From Camillea tinctor (taxonomy: Eukaryota > Ascomycota > Sordariomycetes > Xylariales > Xylariaceae), in NCBI GenBank assembly GCA_022578605.1, contig MU394082.1:1-64000 (forward strand): a stretch of DNA of 64,000 nt, given 5' to 3'. Numbering within the stretch: position 1 is the stretch's first letter; each line of letters starts with the position of its first letter. The notes beneath the pieces were generated by a model. The model ran no database searches, was not told where the DNA came from, and was given only the letters and a program-made list of their open reading frames with translations. The position numbers were made by a program, and so were the translations under genes. Shown here piece by piece: positions 37,210 through 48,456 of the stretch.

Positions 37210-38970
37210 TTAAAAGTTTCGGCTCATATCGTTTCTAATTCTCTGGTAGTCGAGGAGACCCTCGACGCTTCCGACAGCGCTGATAGCCACGTCCTGGTCC
37301 CAAAGCTTTCGGTTCGCAAAGTCCATTACATCCTTCTCGGTGACCTGGTCGATGGTGCGCTCAATCTCGCCAGGGCTCATCCGCCGGCCGGTGGTAACAA
37401 TCTGACGACCGATATCCTCGGCGACGGCAGATGTGCTGTCAAGCGACAAAAGGATAGAAGCCTTCAGCTGGGCCTTGGCTCGCTCAACCTCAGATTCGGT
37501 GACGTTGCTGGATAGGCGAGACCACTCTCGTTGGGCGAAGTGGACAAGGTCGTCGAGGCAGGTGAGCTTGCTAGAAACTAGGTAGATACCCCACAGACTG
37601 CAATCTCGTTAGCATTTTGGATGGGATATATATAATATATACCAGAGGGGATATGGAGAGCTTACCCAGTATCGCTATAGCTCGTAGAAAAGCTCATGAA
37701 GCTGTTAGCGAGGTCGTTCTGGTGGACAAACGAGGCCAGCTTGCTGCCTTGGTGAGGCGCGCTACCCATGGCCTTGTCGTAGTTTCCAACAATGGCTTGG
37801 GTCACCAGAGCAGTAAAGTAGTCGTCGTCATTCCAGCTAACACCCTCGACGGCAAGAGCAATATGGGCGGAACCAATGTTGTCATCCCGAATACGAACTT
37901 CAGAGCCGATGAACTGGGGCTGCTTCTTGGACAGGATGTAGGCTTCGTTGTGGGGAGAAGTAAGGGGGAGGCTAGAGAAGTTCTGCTCGGCGAGCTCGAC
38001 TAGCTTCTCGTGGGGGACACCGCCGGCACCAACAAGAACCATGCGGTCGGCCGTGTAGTTGGTCTTGATGTAGTTGGATAGCTCGGTTCGGGTGATGTCA
38101 CGGATGTTCTCGCGGGGGCCGAGAATGGTGCGGCCAAGAGACTGGTGTTGGTAGGCGGTGGCATGCAGATGGTCGAAGACAACCTCGTCCAGCTGCTTCT
38201 CGACCTCCTCGGACTCACGGAGAATGACGTCGCGTTCCCGCTCGATAGCGTTGTGATCTAGCTTGGAATTTTGGAGGATATCGGCAAGGATGTCAACACA
38301 CTGGGGAACGTCGCTGTTGAACGCTCTTGAGAAATAGACTGTGTTTTCACGCTAAGCCTAGAGGTCAGTCTAAGTGGTCGGGTCGGTGGTGGGTGACCTT
38401 GTCGGCAGTGACTTGTGACGCACCGAGGTATAGGCGTTGAGGTGACCACCCATGTTCTCTATCTCGAGCTCCAACTGCTGCTGTGTGCGCTTTTGCGTGC
38501 CCTGGGGTATAACTATTAGCAAAGACGTGCTTATATTGTGGTGCATGTAGCAGCGAGACCGGTGGTGGTGTAGTTTACCTTGAAGGCAAGGTGCTCTAGG
38601 AAGTGTGCGGTGCCATTCGTCTCGTTCGTTTCGGCTCTCGAACCAGCATCGATCCACACGCCTACGGTCGAAGTCTGCGCCCAGGGGGAATATTCGGTCG
38701 CAACCTGTATTTATCATTACGATTAGAATCTCAAGAACGGGGTTTGGGGGTATATTAAGACCAATTGGCGCTGGGAGAGGGAGAAGGTGAGAGAGAAGGA
38801 GAGAGAAAGCTTACAGTCAACCCATTCTTAAGAGTTGTAGTCTGGGTCTTCGCACCAAGGGGAGATGATACGGGAGTGGCAAAGGTTCTCTTAAAAGGTC
38901 TAATGGCAGCATTGGCAGCACGGCTGCGCATGCCCTGACCGAGGTTCAAGGCGAGTCTCCTGGAAGCCAT
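37210..38970 (-). CDS. Mitochondrial processing peptidase, beta subunit
   Basis: Catalytic beta subunit of the matrix peptidase that removes presequences. In Neurospora the same polypeptide also serves as core I of the bc1 complex (established knowledge), which may hold here. Five exons: 38970-38815, 38704-38579, 38501-38424, 38351-37666 and 37597-37210, giving 477 residues. Residues 1 to about 30 form an Arg/Ala-rich presequence ([20 protein letters not shown]). The zinc motif HFLEH is at 86-90, with the downstream acidic residues in [19 protein letters not shown]. The rest matches M16B peptidases ([31 protein letters not shown]). Start and introns all close in frame. Divergent from the GH36 gene. 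Confidence 0.95.
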
Positions 38971-39969
38971 TGGTGCTGCGTTGGGAGGAGGGGGGGAGGA
39001 AGAGTGAGGTATTGAGCGGTTTGATGGGAAATATATTTGAAGAGGGTCGATTCGGCTTTTGGCAGCTCAAATTTTGGTTTAGTCTTTGGGGGCTTGGGGG
39101 CTTGGGGGGGGATGTTCAGGCGATTGGCAAGCCCATAAGATCCGTCTGCCCGCCAAATCCCGCCTTACATCACTCCACAATTTGTGGCTGGTGCTTCTCC
39201 GATCTCCCATTACGCCACCTTACCCAGTAAGCACAATTTAGTGGTTATCTGATTGGTCTACGGTACACTGTACTACCTAACGTAGTTATACCCACACTAA
39301 CACCTTATCTAATCTCTTAATCTGTCTGTGCGTCTGTCTCTCTTTAAGGTCTTCTCTTCTCTCCCTCTCTCTCTTCAATTCGTCCCGCCCGAACCGCTTT
39401 CTTTATATGTGGAGCTTCACCTTGGGCTCATGTTGATCAGTGTGGTCGATTGATTGGAACCGACTTCTCCTGAGTTGGGCACCTCTCCCTCCGCCAAAAA
39501 TGATGTACCTTTAAGTTAGGTACGTATGAGATCTCGAGATGAGGAACCGCGTATTAGAAATTGCCGCACATTAAAAGAAAAAAGAAGAAGAAGAGGAAGA
39601 AGAAGAGAAGAGAAGAGAAGGAAAGAAAGATCCCCCCCAAAAAGGGATCCAAGATATAAACCCTCCCTACCTAATATTTAATAAGAACTACTTATTTCCT
39701 GCCAGCTCAGTCGATATCAGAACCAGGTCCTGACCTACTGTATTTCACATTTCACACTTCGTACTTCACTTCGTACCTTGACTTCACGCTTCACTTCACG
39801 CTTCACTTCACACTTCACTTCACACTTCACTTCACACGTCCCTCTCTCTCCTTATTTACGCTACCGATTACCTACTATTACTTATTACCTATTACACTTA
39901 TTATATCTCTCTAACCTAGTCTCTTTTATTTCCCCTTTAATATCACACCGCCTAGACAGACCTACAACC
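38971..39969. other. Divergent intergenic region, MPP-beta / GH36 gene
   Basis: About 1 kb with promoters of both genes. A GAAGAAGA purine tract lies near 39580-39625 and a TTCACNCTTCACTTCAC direct repeat near 39779-39838. No gene seen. Confidence 0.5.
39779..39838. repeat. Tandem TTCACACTTCAC repeat
   Basis: A 12-15 base unit of the type CTTCACTTCACA is repeated about four times just upstream of the GH36 start, in presumed leader sequence. The open frame through it (Thr-Ser-His-Phe repeats) runs into the real coding region but is not needed for the protein. Confidence 0.7.
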
Positions 39970-42900
39970 ATGGCTCCAGATACTCGTGAAGTCGATTCCG
40001 AATTTCAAGCCATCTATATCTCCAAGCCTGGCCAATCCCGTGAAGCAGTTCCCAAGCTGCGTGCGAGATTATCAAGTTTTCCTCCTCTTGGACAGATCAC
40101 TCAGCTCAAGACCGAGGCTGTTAACTTCTATTCCCTTCTAGAGGTTGATATCGAAGACGTTGATTCCCCCTGGCAAATCGCCATATGGCATGCCGCCGTC
40201 GGCCGTGCGTGGGAGGAGAAGTTGATGGTTCCCGTCGATGGTTCTGATGCACCTATATCATTGCAAACTGTAAACTCCCCTAATACATGTCGCTTGTATT
40301 TTGGTGCTGCCCTTCCTGTTTCTTCACTTTTGAACTTCACACTCAAGTTCCGGAAGGCCCCTGACCAGCCCTGGAGGTGGATTCGTGAAGAACATGGCAT
40401 AGATGACGGTGCTGTGCTTATCAACCTAGAGGTGCCTCAACCTCTGCGGAGCGATGACCTGTCCTCCATTATTCACGGCTTGAACCCAGACCTCAAAGTC
40501 GAATCCGTAGCTAGCCAAAGCCCCGGCACTCAACTCTGGACTCTAGAAGCCCACGTCGGCCCAGCGGATGATGCATACTCGGCTTATACCGATGTACATA
40601 TCGGAACTCCTTGGGGTAACTTCCTGCGGTAAGCATCGTTGATTAGTTCAAGCCTCCTCACTGGCTCACCCCCGCCTACAAACCTACATGAACATGTAGT
40701 TTCACATGTCTAAAAGCTGGACAGAATCGCTAACCTCCCTCATTCAGATACTTCGCTCTTGTTCGTCATGCGCCGCCATGGCTGGGCCCAAGGCATGGCA
40801 AGTCCCATTTCACCTTGGATAAGGATGCAGTAATGTGTTCATTTCTTAGTACCGAGGGAAAGCACCTAGTCTTGCTGGGCATTAGCGGTATGAAGAATGT
40901 CATCACTCTCTTCAGAAGTGCGCCCTCTGGCGCTGTCATGCTACACGTATGTTAAATAGAGCAACCACCATGCCTTCTCTTCAAGATGTCCATCTTACAC
41001 TTCACATTTAGGTACGCAACGACAATGCACATGAGTCAACCGGTCTGGTCCTGGCTGCGATTGGAGACAACTTTGAGAGCGCCATAGCAGCGGTGATGTA
41101 TCATGCACGGACCGTCGTTCTACCTGCTGCTGGTGTGCAGGACGAGCTCGCTGACGATTTCCGTAAACTTTCCGACGATGTTAAGCCTGAATGGATGGAG
41201 AACTGGTACGATGGATTGGGATACTGTAAGTATCGATTAACTTGAACGGGGGGGGGGGGGGGGGGGGGGGGGGGGGCGGGGGGCGGCGGGGGGCCGCGGG
41301 GGGGGGGGGGTGGAAGGATATNNNNNNNNNNGCTTCCTTTTTCCTTAAAATTTCCGCCTTTTTTTTTTTTTTTTTTTTGTTTATTTTTTTTTTTTGTTTT
41401 GTTTTTTTTTTTTTTTTTTTAAATTTAACCCCCCCCCCCCCCCCCCCCCCCCTCCTTTTTTTTTTTCTTCTTTTTTTCTTTTCCTTGTCATATATCTCGT
41501 CGTCTCTTAACCTGCGTGTAGGTACGTGGAATGCCCTTGGGCAACGCTTGACCGATCAAAAGCTCTTCAAAGCCGTCGAGGCTTTGGCGAAGCACCGTAT
41601 CAACATCACTAGCCTTATTATAGACGATAACTGGCAGGACGTTGACTATAACGGACAAGGTCAAAACCAGCGAGGCTGGAAGAGTTTTGACGCGGAGCCT
41701 AAAGCATTCCCCAAGGGATTGAAAAAGACGGTGGCTCAACTTCGTGCAAAGCTACCCAGCATCCAACACGTAGCTGTATGGCATGCTCTCTTAGGATATT
41801 GGGGAGGGATTTGCCCCAGTGGCTCCTTGGCTGGGAGGTACAAGACAGTGACTGTTGATCGCGATGACCCCAGCCTCGGCGGCCCGATGACTGTGATCGA
41901 CAAAGAAGACGTTAGCAAATTCTACGACGACTTCTACCGATTCTTATCTGACTGTGGGGTTGACGGAGTCAAAACAGATGTGCAGTATATGCCGGACACA
42001 TGGATCTCGGCCAAGCATCGTCTAGAGCTCACGGATACGTACCTTGATGCTTGGGCTATCTCAGCTCTGCGACACTTTAGCATCAAGGCAATTTCTTGCA
42101 TGTCCCAGGCGCCACAGGTTCTGTTCCACCAACAGTTGCCACGGAACAAACCAGCTATGTTAGTCAGGAACTCGGATGACTTCTTCCCCGGGGTATCTAC
42201 ATCGCACCCATGGCATATTTGGACAAATGCCCACAATACGCTTCTCACGCAGCATTTGAATGTTCTGCCAGATTGGGACATGTTCCAGACAGACCATGAT
42301 TTCGCCGGGTATCACGCAGCGGCGCGTTGCGTTAGTGGAGGGCCTATATACATCACCGATGTCCCCGGGAAGCACAACCTCAATCTGATTAACCAGATGT
42401 CAGGACCGACTCCTCGAGGGAAGACCGTCATATTCCGACCCAGTGTTCTGGGCAGGACAATTGACCACTACACAAGTTATAGTGAAGATTCCATCCTCAA
42501 GATCGGGAGCTACCACGGTAAGGCCGTGACTGGGACGCCAATTCTGGGGGTTTTCAATACCAGGCAACGCCATCTGACCGAGATCATTCCGGTGTCACGC
42601 TTCCCGGGGGTCATCTCCACGATGAAATATATCGTGCGAGCACACAACAGCGGCAAGATTACGCCAGTTGTTCGACCAGATTCCCCTAATGCACACCTGA
42701 CAGTTTCGCTACCCGAAAAGGGATACGACATCTTCACAGCCTACGCTGTGCATCAATTCGACAGTGAAACCAATGGCAAGATATTCGCAGCAAACCTTGG
42801 TCTGATTGGCAAGATGACAGGCGCCGCAGCTATCGTGACGAACGATCTCGAGTTACAGCCCACGGGGAAAGTAGTACTAGACACCAAGCTCAAAGCGCTC

Positions 42901-43208
42901 GGCATACTTGGTAAGCAAATCAGAACGCAACCTGGCTTCGCATTGCTAGGATTGATGGCCACGAAATGAGTTAGCTAACCAATCTCGTAGGACTTTACAT
43001 CTCGAGCTTGCCTTCTATGTCAATCGAAAGAGATTTCATGATCACGATCCTAGGACAGGCGATCCCGCTGCACACAGTATCGATCAATAAATATGATAAC
43101 CACGTGGTGAATATCGATATAGCGGAAGCATGGGAAGAGATGGAGCTTCAGCCTGGTTGGAGCAACGAAGTGGAAGTTAAGGTATATTTCGATATAGAAT
43201 ACCCATGA
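39970..43208 (+). CDS. GH36 raffinose-synthase-like / alpha-galactosidase-like protein
   Basis: Five exons: 39970-40628, 40748-40946, 41012-41225, 41522-42910 and 42991-43208, giving 892 residues. This is the fungal branch of the GH36 family usually named raffinose synthase Sip1 type; substrate and direction (hydrolysis or transfer) are not certain. The N-terminal beta-domain (1 to about 340) leads into the (beta/alpha)8 barrel, with YCTWNALGQ at about 357-365 and IIDDNWQ. The nucleophile motif GVKTDVQ places the nucleophile at Asp510, and RNSDDF (573-578) holds the likely acid/base at Asp576 or Asp577. The C-terminal beta-domain ends in VKVYFDIEYP. No signal peptide was seen, so it is probably intracellular. 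Intron 3 contains an assembly gap and homopolymers, but the exon frames close. Confidence 0.88.
41226..41521 (+). other. Intron with low-complexity sequence and 10-N gap
   Basis: The third intron of the GH36 gene has a good donor (GTAAGT) and acceptor (GTGTAG). Between them lie about 60 bases of nearly pure G, ten N (41322-41331), and long T and C runs. The true intron length is unknown. The apparent ORF through the G run (polyglycine) is an artefact. Confidence 0.85.
41322..41331. other. Assembly gap (10 N)
   Basis: Ten unresolved bases. Placeholder Ns of round length usually mark a gap of unknown size, here between a G-rich and a T-rich homopolymer. Confidence 0.98.
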
Positions 43209-44069
43209 TGACCTGCAATGAAGGAATGAAATGAAATGAAACGGAATAGAATGGCGTTAGGGGTTCACAGTGAAGAACGATGGATGTGCTCCCCTACCTT
43301 CTTCCACCCGGCAACAAGCATGTTTTGTTTTGTTTTCATTACTCAGATTGATATAGGTTATTCATGTGTAGTCGTTTCATTTTCGTTTTCTTTTCTTTTC
43401 TTTTTTTTTTTTTTTCCCTAATTTGGAATACCGAACGTAAAAGCTTTGAACGGTAGACAGGCAGACATAAAAAAACTTTCTAGTTATAGAATTTCTCACG
43501 ATTAACAGAATACGAAGTACTGGTATACAATTCCGTACTTATTATCTCTTATGTATTAGTTATGCTTTGCTATATGAATATGCATATGCATGGATGCCTA
43601 TCTAATCTTTGAAGTACTATTATATGTGTTAGAGTTTAGTAGGTAGTAAGTAGGTTAGGTTATTTAAATGGTTTAAACCGGTCCTCTGGCAGGACTTCCT
43701 ATTAGCGGGTATACGGCAATACCCGTTGGACATTAAAGTGTAATGCTATCTTATCTATTACTTAGGTAAAGTGATAGGACCTGACAGGCTGAAGGCTAAA
43801 AAGATTCAGCGGGTTCAAAATGAGGCACTTGGCGCTAGTGGAGAAGGGCTAAGGCTTTTCTCGGAAATTCATTGGCCGTGGGCCGTGGGCCGTGTGACCT
43901 GGGTTTGTGATCGCATCACGCAAAAAGCCGGTCCATCGGTCAGCTCTTAAACGTTTACAACTACAACTTTATCAACCCACCCAGATCCCTTTGAGAACCA
44001 CCAACACACAACCTTTCCACCTTTCCACCTCTTCACCTCTAACCATCTTCCAGGGGATTAGAGGGCACC
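43209..44069. other. Intergenic, GH36 gene to mS38
   Basis: AT-rich, with a T run near 43402-43416 and TAGGTAGTAAGTAGG motifs near 43640. No gene seen. Confidence 0.5.
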
Positions 44070-45177
44070 ATGTTGCCCTCATCGGTACGGCGAGTAGTAG
44101 CAGCCGCACCCCATCAATCCCCCCTCCTATCTCCCTTTTGCTCAGCCAGCCCTCGTGGTCCCGCTGCCCTTGTCTACTCCTGCAATCCGCCATCATGCCA
44201 ACAGCGACGACGCTATTCCTCCTCCAAGCCCTCGAGTCCGAATAACTCCGCCAAAGGCATCCCGGATGGCGAGGTCACCACCTCTCCCGCCCAGTCGACT
44301 AAGCAGACCAGTGAGAAGCGAAGGCGCAAGACGAAAGAGAATGTCGACCTACCCAAGCTTCCCAGCGTTCCCAGCACCCAGCATATTTCTAAAGACAGTA
44401 TGTATTATATTATATTTCATTTGACTCTATTCCTCTACATTTATTAATATGCTTTTTCTATCTTTAGAAATGGCCTTATCTGCCTTCTGGTCTCTTCACC
44501 GACCCATGTCGGTAACTCATTGTTACCCCAAGGTCGTTACCGACGACGCCTTCGCCCAGATCTTTGCTCCACGGTCAAGAGCCAACAAGGTTTCCGACGT
44601 TGTATCCACCATCTCCCGATCTGTCGAGCAGCTCGAGCAGCCCATGCAGAGTCTGAGTCTTGGCGAGGGCGAGGCTGTCATGGACCCCAACAGCGAGCAG
44701 GTCCACAAGATTGACCTGAAACATCCCGACGGCACCGAATCGAGCGTCTACGTCCAGCTCAACACTATGTCCGGCCAGTTCCTACCCTTTCGTCCGCCAC
44801 CCATTCCCGGATCCACTGGCCAGCCCGCCGAGGCCAAATCCGAAGAGGCGGCCGCATCAGCCACCGAGGTGCACGAACCGCAACACCGCACCTACAAGGC
44901 TATCTTCACTCTTGAAGAAACGATAGACGAGTCTGGGGATGCCCGGATTGTAGCCCACAGCCCCCAGCTGGTCGAAGAAAGCGAGGCTACCGTGCCACGA
45001 ACCTTTATCGAACGCATGGCCTTACGTCAGATTCGACGAGAGAACGTTCGAGGCCAGGGCCTGGACATGTATGCCATCAGTGTCAAGAGACAGCGGAAAC
45101 TGAAGATGAAGAAGAAGAAGTATAAGAAGCTGATGAAGCGGACCCGTACCCTTCGTCGTAAGATGGATCGGTTATAA
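44070..45177 (+). CDS. Mitochondrial small-subunit ribosomal protein mS38 (Cox24/Qri5 type)
   Basis: Two exons, 44070-44397 and 44468-45177, give 345 residues. The C-terminal 40 residues hold the mS38/AURKAIP1 signature: SVKRQRKLKMKKKKYKKLMK followed by RTRTLRRK and a terminal Leu. This Lys/Arg-rich helix binds 12S-type rRNA in the mitoribosome. In yeast, Cox24 is needed for translation of mitochondrial COX mRNAs. The N-terminus (MLPSSVRRVVAAAP) is a good presequence. Residues 45-110 are Ser/Lys/Pro-rich, and the middle is weakly conserved with acidic patches. The joined codon spans donor GTATGT and acceptor TTTAG. Only the C-terminal motif is diagnostic; the remainder is typically variable. 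Confidence 0.9.
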
Positions 45178-46229
45178 ACGGGGAACGGGAACAGGCGCGG
45201 CTACGCAGAAGAGGGGGCAGGGGGTGGCGTGGAAGAAGAACAAGAAGAAACTCGCAAGAGGAGAGAGGGTCATCTCCCAAATAAAGAAATTGTTTTTTTG
45301 TTTCCCTCTCCACAGACTCCTATATGTACATACATGAAGAATTGTACTCTTTGCACAGGGAGGCTTGTCTCTGTGTAGGGCATACGGGGTGTGTCTCATT
45401 ATGTGAGTGTGTGAGTATGCTGTGTGTGTTGTGTGCCACGCGCGTATTGCTTTCTCCTTTTTCGTTAATTAAGAAAGAGTCCGGGGAAAGGAAATCATGG
45501 GGGGAAATCAAGCATCAAGATTTCATCTTCTTTCTCATTTTCTTTTGATATTCATCAGCAGAGGGGGGGGAGGGGGGGGGGGGAGAGAGAAATCATTTGC
45601 ATATGTTTCTTGATTTTTGTTTCAACTCTCCTATCTATCTATCTTATCTGGGGGAGGAGAGAAGTGAGGGAGGGAGGAGGGAAGGCAAGGCAAAGGAAGG
45701 GATAGGAAAGGGTTATAGACTACATACTACAGAGTTACGTATACGTTAGTACCTTACACTAGGGATCCTCAATCAATGATTCTGCATGCGCTACTGCTGT
45801 CTCCCTCTTTCTGCGTCTTTTTTTTTCCCAAAGGAAAAACAAGATGGATGGGGTGAGAGGGGGATTGGGGTAAGGAGGGAAAGAATAGAAGAGGTTAAGA
45901 GCACTTTCTGGCTATCTACCCTTAGTTTGCGAGGATGGGGATGTTATAAAGTGCTAATTAGGAGTTTTATTTAGAACTTGTTGTTGATACTACCCGCCAC
46001 TGAACTCCCCCCTATTCTCATCCCCACCCCCTTTTTCTCTCCTGACGCTTGAAACCTCAACCCCCTTTTCTTCTTCTTTTTTTTATATCTACCTCACTTG
46101 CACTATGCTTCGTTTAGAGGAAGGGTTCCCCTTTCTTCTTTCATTCCCTCCCTTCTCTTCTCTACCCCTATTTTTCCCTTCCTAGAAGCAAAACTTCGAG
46201 ATACCTACTTTTTTAAACTAGGGTTAGGC
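45178..46229. other. Intergenic between convergent mS38 and ureohydrolase
   Basis: About 1 kb with GAG/GGAGGG purine tracts (45560-45700) and TTCTT pyrimidine tracts (46020-46190). No gene seen. Confidence 0.5.
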
Positions 46230-48456
46230 TCAGGCGTCGGCCAGCGACTTCACCGGGTTCTCGACCATCAGGTCGATCAGCGAGAAGGCCACCTCGGCCG
46301 CGGCCAGCACCGTCGTCTCCCCGCGCGTGTCGTACACGGGCGCCACCTCCACCACGTCGGCGCCGACTATGTCTAGCCCCGAGAGCCCGTCGAGGATGGT
46401 GAGCAGCTCACGGGTGGACCAACCGCCTGGTTCGGCGGTGCCGGTTGCTTTTTTTTTTTTCCCGGGGTTAGCTTGTCTGTTTGTCTGCCTGCCTGCCTGT
46501 CTGTCTGTATCAAGGATAAAAAGAGGGGTGAGGGAGAAGGAGATACCCAAAAAAAAAAAAAAAAAAAGAAAGGAGAGAAATAAATAAAAAAGAAAGGAAA
46601 GGAAAAGAAAAAAAGAAAACGTACCAGGCGCAAAAGCAGGATCCAGAACATCGATGTCCACGCTGATATACACCTTCTCGCCGCCGGCGCGCTCGCGGAT
46701 CCGCGTGATCACCCCCGCGGCCCCGAGGAGATCCAGGTCCCGCGCCGTCACGACGGAGAACCCGCACCGCGCGTCGTTGCGCAGGTCCCCCTTGCGCCGC
46801 AGCAGGGGGGCCCGGATCCCCGCGTGCAGGGAGGTGTTGCGGATTAGGCCCTGGGGGGGGAGGAGGTTAGAAAGGGGAAGGGGAGGGGAGAGAGGGGTTT
46901 GCGGGGAAAAGGGGGGAAGGAGGAGGAAAATTAATACGGGATGGGTTAGAAGGCATTTGAACTAACTTACTTCCTCGTGCGCGATGTGGAGGAATGTGCC
47001 GTGGTTCAAGCCCCTGGGGTTAGCTTGTGTTAGTATTATATAAGAGTTGGAGTTGAGAGGTTGAGTTGAGCTGGGATTGGGATCGGGTTGGCTTCAACGT
47101 AACCTAGGTAGTTTTCTTGGGAAAAGGGGGGACGGATGGGACGCTTACGCATAGTCTGATATTCCACCTCCTAAAGGCAAGAGGGAGAGAAAGAAAAAAA
47201 CTATGTGAGTGGCGATTTTTATTGTGCCTATAGCGTTATTGTAGGTTGCAAAGAAAGCTTACCTAGAACTGCGGGATCCCATGTGTCTGTTTCTTGATTA
47301 GCATTCTTTTTTGTTCACATGATGAGAGTGAAGCTGACTTACCGATGTGACTATCGAAATGGATCACCGATACGGGTCCCCATCGCTTGTAAGTCGACCG
47401 CAGCGCCGACAGAGTCGTGGTGTGGTCGCCCCCGAGGGTGACGATCCTCGGAGTTACGGAATAGCTCTCATTCGACGCTCTCCTACCCGACACAACCTGT
47501 ACATATACATGATATCACATCATGTCTTCGGTTAGTAATTATTGTTCCCCCTTTTCAGGTTACTCCATCCGTCCGATGCATCATCTTGATAGATGTGGTG
47601 TATAGATACACTGAGAAAGGCTCAACTTTTAGCCGCAACTTACGGTGTGCGCTTTGTCAAGCTGCGCGAGCGCGACGTTGTTGTCCAGCCAAGTCAGTGG
47701 CACGTCACCGCAGTCCACGACAGTAGCCCATGAGAGTAGGGGATTCCGACCTACGTGGTAGGTAGAGGAGGTTTACTGGTCAGCGTTATCGGAGATCATT
47801 CGCATGTGCCACCCCTCTCCCTCTCGCCCCTTCGCTATTAAATGGATTCAGGTTGCAGGAAATGGTGACTGACCGGTGTATACGCTCCACGAGAATTCGG
47901 AACTCTTCCGTTGACTTCCGATGCGAATCCCTCCGGGTCCGAACCGAGCTCCAGGCCGAGCCGTCACGCCCTGTGTTTCAATTTAGTCTGGGCAGATTCT
48001 TTTTTTACCTCTTCTTCTCTTCCTCCCTCCCTTTTCCTTCTTTTCTTTTCGTGTTCCGGATTTTCCGAAAAACATGCCTCTCTTCTCCCCTGACCCCTAT
48101 AATCTAGCGAAACGAAAAAAAGGAGGAGAGCAGAAAACTAAAATTAAACCAACCGTATCAAAAGGTGCACCCAAGATCGCAATATCGTATTTACTACCAC
48201 TCTCTTCCACTTCCTGGTCCGAGAAGCAGTTCACGTACGGCAGGTTGGCATACGTCCGCAGCCCGTTAAACTGGCTCCCACTCACGATATCGACCTCGTC
48301 GTGGTCGTGGCCGGGTGCGAGCCCGAAAACAACCGGTTTTTGACCAGGGTGGGTGAAGGGGGGTGCCGGGCGCGGGAACTCCCAGGCGGCCTGGACGGTG
48401 GCGGTTGCGGAGAGCAGCAAGATGCCGGCGGCGTAGTAGTGGCGGGGCGTGTGCAT
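46230..48456 (-). CDS. Secreted agmatinase-like ureohydrolase
   Basis: Arginase/agmatinase family enzyme that would hydrolyse a guanidino compound to urea plus an amine. Nine exons: 48456-48154, 47970-47874, 47750-47644, 47496-47343, 47286-47263, 47170-47149, 47013-46971, 46850-46625 and 46447-46230, giving 397 residues. All manganese ligands are present: His194 (GGDH), Asp217, His219 and Asp221 (HFDSHID), and Asp315 and Asp317 (SVDIDVLDP). [12 protein letters not shown] follows the metal site as in agmatinases. Residues 1-23 form a signal peptide ([15 protein letters not shown]), so the enzyme is likely secreted or vacuolar. Two exons are only 24 and 22 nt. The last intron ends in a run of 12 A before the AG. 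The substrate is inferred from the family and is not certain. Confidence 0.88.
46448..46624 (-). other. Simple-repeat intron of the ureohydrolase gene
   Basis: Intron 8 carries (CTGT/CTGC)n-like repeats (46474-46508 on the plus strand), A runs and a purine-rich tract. A GCTAAC branch point is at 46467-46472 on the minus strand. In the transcript sense the acceptor follows 12 A instead of a pyrimidine tract. Confidence 0.6.

Noticed and set aside
39778..39969. Upstream extension of the GH36 protein through the TTCAC repeat
   Set aside because: The repeat-derived Thr-Ser-His-Phe stretch is unlike the family. The ATG at 39970 in context ACCATGG is a better start.
41242..41520. Polyglycine and polyphenylalanine extension upstream of GH36 exon 4
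   Set aside because: It runs through homopolymers and the N gap. A good donor and acceptor remove it and restore the conserved YCTWN join.
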